DNA from: Campylobacterales bacterium
Lineage (GTDB): Bacteria; Campylobacterota; Campylobacteria; Campylobacterales; JALSKU01
Length of the DNA stretch: 5,376 nt
Direction: 5' to 3'
Assembly (NCBI GenBank): GCA_027023175.1
Contig: JALVWW010000005.1
Location: forward strand, 1 to 5,376
Shown piece after piece: positions 4,557 through 5,376 of this stretch. The number at the start of each line of letters is the position of its first letter. Position 1 is the stretch's first letter. A program made the translations under genes and the position numbers. Below the pieces are notes generated by a model. It made no database searches. It was not told where the DNA came from and was given only the letters and a program-made list of their open reading frames with translations.

Positions 4557-5376
4557 AACTTTTATCTTTTACGGCAGATTCGCCTTCAAATGCATTGAAA
4601 AAAGCTCAACTACAGTGTGGAGAAGATGCACTTGTAGTAAGTACAAAAGAGATACAAAAAAAGAGTCTCGGCAAAAGTGCAGTATACGAAGTAGTGGTTG
4701 CCGTTGAAGAAAAAGAGATACAAAAAAGAAAAGAGAAGCCCAAGAAAAAAAGCAGCGATATACTTTTAGACATTTCAAAGGCAGCCAAGCAAATATCTCA
4801 AATAGAAAATATAACAACTTCGGCTTCGGTTAAAGAAAAGCTGACATCACAAACTCAAAAAAGTACACTTGGCGAGAATGGATACAAAGAGATAAAAGAT
4901 GAGATAAGCAGACTTTCAGACAAGGTCAAACTCATTCAAGAAATGTTTTGGGAAGAGAAAGCTCCTCAAAGAGGTGAACTAAATATCCCCTCTGAATTTG
5001 CAGAGATTTATAAAAAAGCCAGAGTCAGCGGAATGGACCAAAATGATCTAGACTCCATTATGGAGCTTACTTTGGAGCATATGCCCTACAACATGAGAAA
5101 AAACTCTAAAAGTGTAAAAAGATATTTTCAAGTACTTCTTAGGAAAATGATACCTATCAGACTGGAATCAAATACACAAAAGGGCAAAAAGCGTATTATG
5201 ATGTTTGTAGGGCCCACAGGAGTAGGAAAAACCACAACTTTGGCAAAGTTAGCCGCCAGATACTCATACCTCAAAGATAAAAGAGAAAAAGTCGGTATCA
5301 TTACCCTGGATACCTACAGAATAGGTGCAGTAGAACAACTTTTTCAATTTGCCAAAATGATGAGACTTCCTATAGA
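4553..5376 (+). CDS. flhF: Flagellar biosynthesis SRP-type GTPase FlhF, 5' part (cut by window edge)
   Basis: FlhF is a signal-recognition-type GTPase that marks the cell pole for flagellum assembly; in Campylobacter and Helicobacter it also influences flagellar gene expression. 274 codons are present before the right edge, with no stop. The N-terminal B domain starts MKLLSFTADSPSNALKKAQL and includes GEDALVVSTKEI (23-34). A Lys/Glu/Ser-rich linker (about 51-125) follows, then a helical N domain (about 145-205), and the G domain opens with MFVGPTGVGKTTTLAKLAA (217-235, the P-loop). TLDTYRIGAVEQL (251-263) is the SRP-GTPase G2-type motif. The start is GTG at 4553, overlapping the folK TGA as GTGA, with AAAGGA (4538-4543) nine bases upstream. 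The B-domain family start coincides with it, so it is well supported. Downstream flhG and fliA would be expected from related genomes but are outside the window. Confidence 0.95.
   Translation, partial: MKLLSFTADSPSNALKKAQLQCGEDALVVSTKEIQKKSLGKSAVYEVVVAVEEKEIQKRKEKPKKKSSDILLDISKAAKQISQIENITTSASVKEKLTSQTQKSTLGENGYKEIKDEISRLSDKVKLIQEMFWEEKAPQRGELNIPSEFAEIYKKARVSGMDQNDLDSIMELTLEHMPYNMRKNSKSVKRYFQVLLRKMIPIRLESNTQKGKKRIMMFVGPTGVGKTTTLAKLAARYSYLKDKREKVGIITLDTYRIGAVEQLFQFAKMMRLPI

Noticed and set aside
4569..4817. Minus-strand frames rich in Phe, Leu and Ser near the right end
   Set aside because: They are the reverse of the Lys/Glu-rich linker of flhF, whose plus-strand frame is open from 4553 to the window edge and carries the B-domain and P-loop motifs.

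Overview
The window is low-GC DNA carrying ordinary chromosomal genes. Gene order and protein style point to the Campylobacterota (the former Epsilonproteobacteria), probably a free-living, Sulfurimonas/Sulfurovum-like relative rather than Helicobacter or Campylobacter. The strongest marker is the run aroQ - M24 peptidase - folK - flhF, a neighbourhood I know from Helicobacter and Campylobacter genomes. A futalosine-pathway (menaquinone) type amidohydrolase at the left edge fits the same group. The genus is inference from memory; nothing here identifies a species.

Layout. 1-163 (minus): N-terminus of an aminofutalosine-deaminase-like amidohydrolase that runs off the left edge. 164-314: divergent control region, with a short palindrome that holds a TATAAT box on each strand. 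315-1622 and 1633-1971 (plus): the ammonium channel amtB and its PII partner glnK, 10 bp apart, closed by a hairpin at 1981-2019. 1972-2366: about 395 bp without a gene. Most of it is one 190-bp inverted repeat (2041-2230) that folds almost end to end, followed by a degraded copy of one of its arms (2254-2277) and the aroQ promoter. 2367-5376 (plus): a tightly coupled operon of aroQ, an Xaa-Pro-type M24 peptidase, folK and flhF (cut by the right edge). The genes overlap by 1 bp (aroQ/peptidase) and 4 bp (folK/flhF). The only loose junction is peptidase/folK, where about 150 bp of foreign-looking, locally GC-rich sequence intervenes and supplies both the start codon and the first 40 or so residues of FolK.

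How the genes work together. AmtB and GlnK form the usual ammonium-uptake module, with GlnK gating the channel according to nitrogen and energy status. AroQ (shikimate pathway) and FolK (folate pathway) are housekeeping biosynthetic enzymes. FlhF is a polar flagellar SRP-type GTPase, so the operon joins metabolism to the start of a flagellar cluster.

Most worth a second look: the 190-bp hairpin element, in which all six transition-type arm differences leave G-U pairs on the plus strand and none leave A-C mismatches; and the inserted segment that appears to have rebuilt the start of folK. No CRISPR array, tRNA, rRNA, transposase or defence system is visible.
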